Positions 60,949 through 64,000 of a stretch of DNA of 64,000 nucleotides are shown here, in pieces. The notes beneath the pieces were generated by a model. The model had not been told where the DNA came from. It did not search any database and saw nothing but the letters and a program-made list of their open reading frames with translations. The first letter of the stretch is position 1; the number at the start of each line of letters is the position of its first letter. Position numbers and translations under genes: made by a program. Source of the DNA: an uncultured Mycobacteriaceae bacterium (GTDB lineage Bacteria > Actinomycetota > Actinomycetes > Mycobacteriales > Mycobacteriaceae); the NCBI GenBank assembly GCA_902826815.1, contig CADEGF010000013.1, positions 1 to 64,000 of the forward strand, read 5' to 3'.

Positions 60949-61809
60949 TCACCTTAAGACCCGCGGAAACTGCTTGAGCGGGTGGATACCGTGGAGCTCT
61001 CGGTACGACGGGGGCTGTCGTCCCTCGTCATCGATTCCGTACTCGCGTGCCAGTTCCGCGCCGATGAATGTCTGACCGCTCTTAACCGACAGCTCGGGGT
61101 CGTTGAACAGCGCCCAGATGAGGTGACCGGTCAGTTCGGGTGTCTCGGCGATGTCCAGCAGGCCGCCGAGCTTCTCGGGGGCGCCCGCCACCATGATCTT
61201 GAATCGCTCAGTCAGCAGGATGCCCATCCAGATGGAGACGGACGCGACGCCGAAGTCCTTGAAGTCCACCGCCATATCGGCTGCCATCTTGTCCACTCCG
61301 GCCTTGTGCACGCCGTATGAGGGGCCGAAGACGTAGTGCGCGGCGCCGGGGGCGGAGGTGAAGACCACCAGTCCGCGGCCATGCGGAATCATCAGCGGCG
61401 CGGCGTACGCCGTGACGACATAGCCGCTGCGGAGGCCGACATCGAGGATGTCGATGATGCCGATCGGCTTCTCCCAGAACGGCGTCCTGGCCATCATCTC
61501 GTCGCGGATGATCGCGGCGTTGTTGACCAGGATGTCCAGCCGGCCCTGCTCCCGCGCCACTCGGTCGAACAGCGCCTTGGTCTGCTCGTCGTCGGCGTGA
61601 TCGACAGGGACCGCGATGCCTTCGCCTCCTGCCGCCGTCACCAACTCGGCGGTCTGATGGATCGTTCCGCACAGCGCCGACTGGCCGGCCGTCTCGGTGC
61701 GCCCGGTGACATAGACAGTGCAGCCGTGGCTACCGAGAGCGTTGGCGATGCCGAGTCCGGCACCTCGACTGGCCCCCGTGACAACGGCGACCGTCTTGTC
61801 GGCGGCCAT
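60949..61809 (-). CDS. Short-chain dehydrogenase/reductase
   Basis: 286 residues from ATG 61809, which shares one base with the stop of the metallo-hydrolase. Coenzyme motif [12 protein letters not shown] (about residues 11-22), NNAA (about 100), Ser in [13 protein letters not shown], and the active-site YGVHKAG with Tyr and Lys are present. Arg rather than Asp follows the second strand (VTGRTETAG), favouring NADP(H). The substrate is unknown. It is translationally coupled to the hydrolase upstream. Confidence 0.9.
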   Translation of the reverse strand: MAADKTVAVVTGASRGAGLGIANALGSHGCTVYVTGRTETAGQSALCGTIHQTAELVTAAGGEGIAVPVDHADDEQTKALFDRVAREQGRLDILVNNAAIIRDEMMARTPFWEKPIGIIDILDVGLRSGYVVTAYAAPLMIPHGRGLVVFTSAPGAAHYVFGPSYGVHKAGVDKMAADMAVDFKDFGVASVSIWMGILLTERFKIMVAGAPEKLGGLLDIAETPELTGHLIWALFNDPELSVKSGQTFIGAELAREYGIDDEGRQPPSYRELHGIHPLKQFPRVLR

Positions 61810-62480
61810 CACCAACCGCGCTCTTTCCATTCGGCCAGGTGCGGCCGCTCGGTGCCAAGCGTGGTGTCGTCGCCGTGGCCCGGATACACGACCGTCGAGT
61901 CGGCGTAGACGTCGAACACCCGACTGGTGACGTCGCCGAGCAGCTTCTCGAAGTCGCCCTCCTGCCACGTTTTGCCGACGCCACCGGGAAACAGGCAGTC
62001 GCCGGTGAACAGGTGGGTCGCGTCGTCGGCCCCGTCGAGTGCCAGCGCGACCGATCCTGGCGTGTGTCCCTGTAGATGGATGACGTCGAAGGACAGGTTG
62101 CCGACCTTGATCGTGTCGCCGTTGGCCAGGATCCGATCCGGTTTGACCGGCAGCGCGTCGGCGTCGAGTTCGTGCGCGGCGGTCGGCACGCCGGTCGACG
62201 CGGCCACGTCGGACAGCGCCAGCCAGTGATCCTGGTGCTGGTGGCTGGTCACGACCAGGGCCAACCTCGGGGCGAACCGATCGATCAGCTCGAGCAGGAT
62301 CTCGGCGTCGTTGGCGGCATCGATGAGTAGCGTCTCGCCGGTTTGGGAACACGTGACCAGGTAGGCGTTGTTGTCCATCGGGCCCACCGAAACCTTGACG
62401 ATCGACGCGGCGGGAAGGTTGCGCCGGGCCGCGGTCTGAGGCTCAACATGGCCGGTGTAGTCATCGTCGACGAGAGTCAC
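61809..62480 (-). CDS. Metallo-beta-lactamase-fold hydrolase (Rv1637c type)
   Basis: 223 residues from GTG 62480. Zinc-site motif SHQHQDHW (HxHxDH), GHTPGSVALALDG, the bridging Asp in FTGDCLFPGG and final His in YPGHGDDTTLG match the glyoxalase-II-like group. It hydrolyses a thioester or similar ester; the substrate is not defined. Coupled to the SDR gene downstream. It is divergent from the ligase gene with only 13 nt between starts, so both mRNAs probably lack a normal leader. Confidence 0.9.
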   Translation of the reverse strand: MTLVDDDYTGHVEPQTAARRNLPAASIVKVSVGPMDNNAYLVTCSQTGETLLIDAANDAEILLELIDRFAPRLALVVTSHQHQDHWLALSDVAASTGVPTAAHELDADALPVKPDRILANGDTIKVGNLSFDVIHLQGHTPGSVALALDGADDATHLFTGDCLFPGGVGKTWQEGDFEKLLGDVTSRVFDVYADSTVVYPGHGDDTTLGTERPHLAEWKERGW

Positions 62481-62493
62481 GAGACTGGAGTGT

Positions 62494-63981
62494 ATGCCTG
62501 CACTGAGTGGATTGATATTGCGTCACGACGGCGAGACGACCGCGCTCGTGCACAACGGTCGCCGCTGGACGTATCGAGAACTCGCCGCCGCTGCGGATGC
62601 GGTCGCCGACGCGATGACCGCCGACCGGCTGACCGGCGAACGGGTCGCGCTGATGCTGCCGAACGGCCCTGAACTGGTTACCAGCTACCTCGCGTGCTTC
62701 GCCGCCGGGGCAGTCGCGGCGCCGCTGAACCGCCGCTACGCCCCGCCCGAAATCGAGGCAGCGATTCGCAGGGCCCGCCCCCGGTGGCTCGTCGTGCACG
62801 CGGATCGACTTCACGCCTTGGCGCAGATCGACGACGCAGTGCTGGTCGACACCCGGGTGATCGTCGTCGGCGAATCGAATACACCGGTGTCGCACGAGGA
62901 TTACTGCGCACTATTGGCGGCCCGCAGCACCGCATCGCGGTCGGTGGTCGCGCCGAACGCTCCGGCCGTCATGTTCTTCACGTCGGGCTCGACGGGACAG
63001 CCCAAGGCTGTCGTGCATAGCCACACCTCCGCGCTGGCGATGCTGACCAGCACATCCGAGGCACTCGGCGAGGTCTGCTCCAGCGACGTGATCCAGGTCT
63101 TCGAACCGCAAGTCCACGTCAGCGGCTTCATCGGCACCTTCGCTACATTGCTGGCCGGCGGCACCGTCGTCCTCTACGACGGGTCCGACATCGACGAATA
63201 CATTCGGGCTCTGGTCATGCACCGCCCGACCCTGGTGTGCACCCATGTTGACGTGCTGGCGCAGGTGCTGGGCGCACCGGGCGTGTGCCGGGACTGGTTC
63301 TCCTCGCTGCGCGGCGTGTACACCGGCGGCGACACGGTGCCCGCTGCGCTACAGCGGAAGTTCGTCGAGGTCGCCGGCTTGCCGATCGGGGTTGGCTACG
63401 GGATGACGGAAGCGATCTGGCTCACTGTGCAGCGGGAGCCGCGCACCGATCGCGACGGCTGCCTCGGAAGACCGGTGCGCGATGTCCGGCTGCGGGCCGA
63501 CGACGCGACGGGCGAACTCATGGTCGCTGGCCCGATGGTGATGCAGCGATACTGGGACGACGACGTGCGCACGGCCGACACGTTGACTGACGGATGGCTG
63601 CGGACGGGCGACCTCGGGCATCAGGACGCCGAGGGCCTCTGGTGGTTCACGGGCCGGATCAAAGACGTCATTGTGCGCCGTACGTCGAAGATCACGCCGG
63701 GCGAGGTCGAGGCTGTGTTGGATCAACATCCGTCAGTCGCGATGGCGGCCGTCGTCGGCGTGCCTGATCCCGACGAGGGCGAGGTGCCCGTGGCGTTCGT
63801 GGTGCCGCGGCCCGGTGTCACACTCTCGCCGGAGGACTTGGTCATGTTCATGCGCGAGCGCATCGCAGGCTACAAGATCCCCGCCCGCATTCACCTGCGC
63901 TCGTCGCTGCCGCTGACCGCGAGCGGAAAGATTTCTCGGCATGACCTCTCCGAAGATCACGCTGTCGGTGGTGGCACATAG
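62494..63981 (+). CDS. AMP-forming acyl-CoA synthetase/ligase
   Basis: 495 residues of the ANL superfamily. P-loop FFTSGSTGQPKAVVH (about residues 160-175), A5 YGMTEAIW, A7 TDGWLRTGDLG, A8 RIKDVIVRRTSKITPGEVE and A10 with catalytic Lys in TASGKISR are all in place. It activates a carboxylate to acyl-AMP and then to acyl-CoA; the substrate class is not evident. In the A8 region the usual Gly of IxxxGxxI is Arg/Thr (RRTSKI), a small departure. ATG 62494 has almost no leader. Confidence 0.9.
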   Translation: MPALSGLILRHDGETTALVHNGRRWTYRELAAAADAVADAMTADRLTGERVALMLPNGPELVTSYLACFAAGAVAAPLNRRYAPPEIEAAIRRARPRWLVVHADRLHALAQIDDAVLVDTRVIVVGESNTPVSHEDYCALLAARSTASRSVVAPNAPAVMFFTSGSTGQPKAVVHSHTSALAMLTSTSEALGEVCSSDVIQVFEPQVHVSGFIGTFATLLAGGTVVLYDGSDIDEYIRALVMHRPTLVCTHVDVLAQVLGAPGVCRDWFSSLRGVYTGGDTVPAALQRKFVEVAGLPIGVGYGMTEAIWLTVQREPRTDRDGCLGRPVRDVRLRADDATGELMVAGPMVMQRYWDDDVRTADTLTDGWLRTGDLGHQDAEGLWWFTGRIKDVIVRRTSKITPGEVEAVLDQHPSVAMAAVVGVPDPDEGEVPVAFVVPRPGVTLSPEDLVMFMRERIAGYKIPARIHLRSSLPLTASGKISRHDLSEDHAVGGGT

Positions 63982-64000
63982 CATGGGCACCAACTATGTC
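63941..64000 (+). CDS. Start of an unidentified reading frame (partial, runs off window)
   Basis: A frame opening at ATG 63941 overlaps the ligase end by 41 nt and continues past the window edge (MTSPKITLSVVAHSMGTNYV). ATG 63983, two bases after the ligase stop, is the alternative start. The visible part is too short to identify. An adjacent same-strand gene is plausible. Confidence 0.3.
   Translation, partial: MTSPKITLSVVAHSMGTNYV

Overview
The window is a high-GC actinobacterial chromosome segment. Gene content and order point to a fast-growing Mycobacterium (Mycolicibacterium type). The backbone lgt(3' end) - TM2/DUF2752 - pykA - tesB - DUF2156 - DUF308 - membrane adenylate cyclase - pdtaR - thiolase/DUF35 pair - polA - rpsA - coaE - DUF402 - uvrB - MFS - universal stress protein - metallo-hydrolase follows the order I recall for M. 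tuberculosis Rv1614-Rv1637c. Synteny statements are from memory; no search was run.

Region 1 (1-3400) starts with the end of lgt, followed by a scar: a decayed alpha/beta-hydrolase joined to a transposase fragment, an MFS exporter, and a RepSA-like replication-initiator remnant broken by an amber codon. Region 2 (3400-9060) holds small membrane proteins, pyruvate kinase, acyl-CoA thioesterase and a DUF2156 membrane protein. The cytochrome bd (cyd) genes I would expect after it are not there. Region 3 (9200-17490) holds a polar-amino-acid ABC transporter followed directly by a NarL-type two-component system, a DUF2339 membrane protein, a Dps, and a divergent TetR/alpha-beta-hydrolase pair. Region 4 (17470-26160) holds the adenylate cyclase, then PucR regulator - ureohydrolase - ThDP decarboxylase - sodium symporter, which is probably a guanidino-compound (ketoarginine/guanidinobutyrate) catabolic unit. 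It ends with two tandem secreted paralogues and an atypical CAA-anticodon tRNA.

Region 5 (26230-36900) holds pdtaR, a complete branched-chain-type ABC transporter with a flavin (NPD-like) protein, the thiolase/DUF35 pair under a perfect KstR-type operator, and a divergent flavin monooxygenase/LysR pair. Region 6 (36900-47350) has polA followed by an accessory nitrogen-metabolism cluster on the minus strand (LacI regulator, DUF1116 protein, NCS1 permease, type III glutamine-synthetase-like enzyme, glutaminase), with LacI-type operators, inserted between polA and rpsA. It is the best candidate for an undescribed pathway. Region 7 (47500-64000) is mostly core: rpsA, coaE-GrpB fusion, a DUF402 gene with an unclear start, uvrB, MFS, an SCO6745-type protein, MgtC, tRNA-Cys, two uncharacterised membrane proteins, universal stress protein, class I aldolase, SDR, metallo-hydrolase and an acyl-CoA-ligase-like enzyme. 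A new reading frame runs off the right end.

Operons are compact. Many stop/start overlaps of 1-4 nt occur (tesB/DUF2156, permease/ATPase, livHMGF, ureohydrolase/decarboxylase, thiolase/DUF35, metallo-hydrolase/SDR), indicating translational coupling. I see no CRISPR array, no intact insertion sequence and no rRNA.
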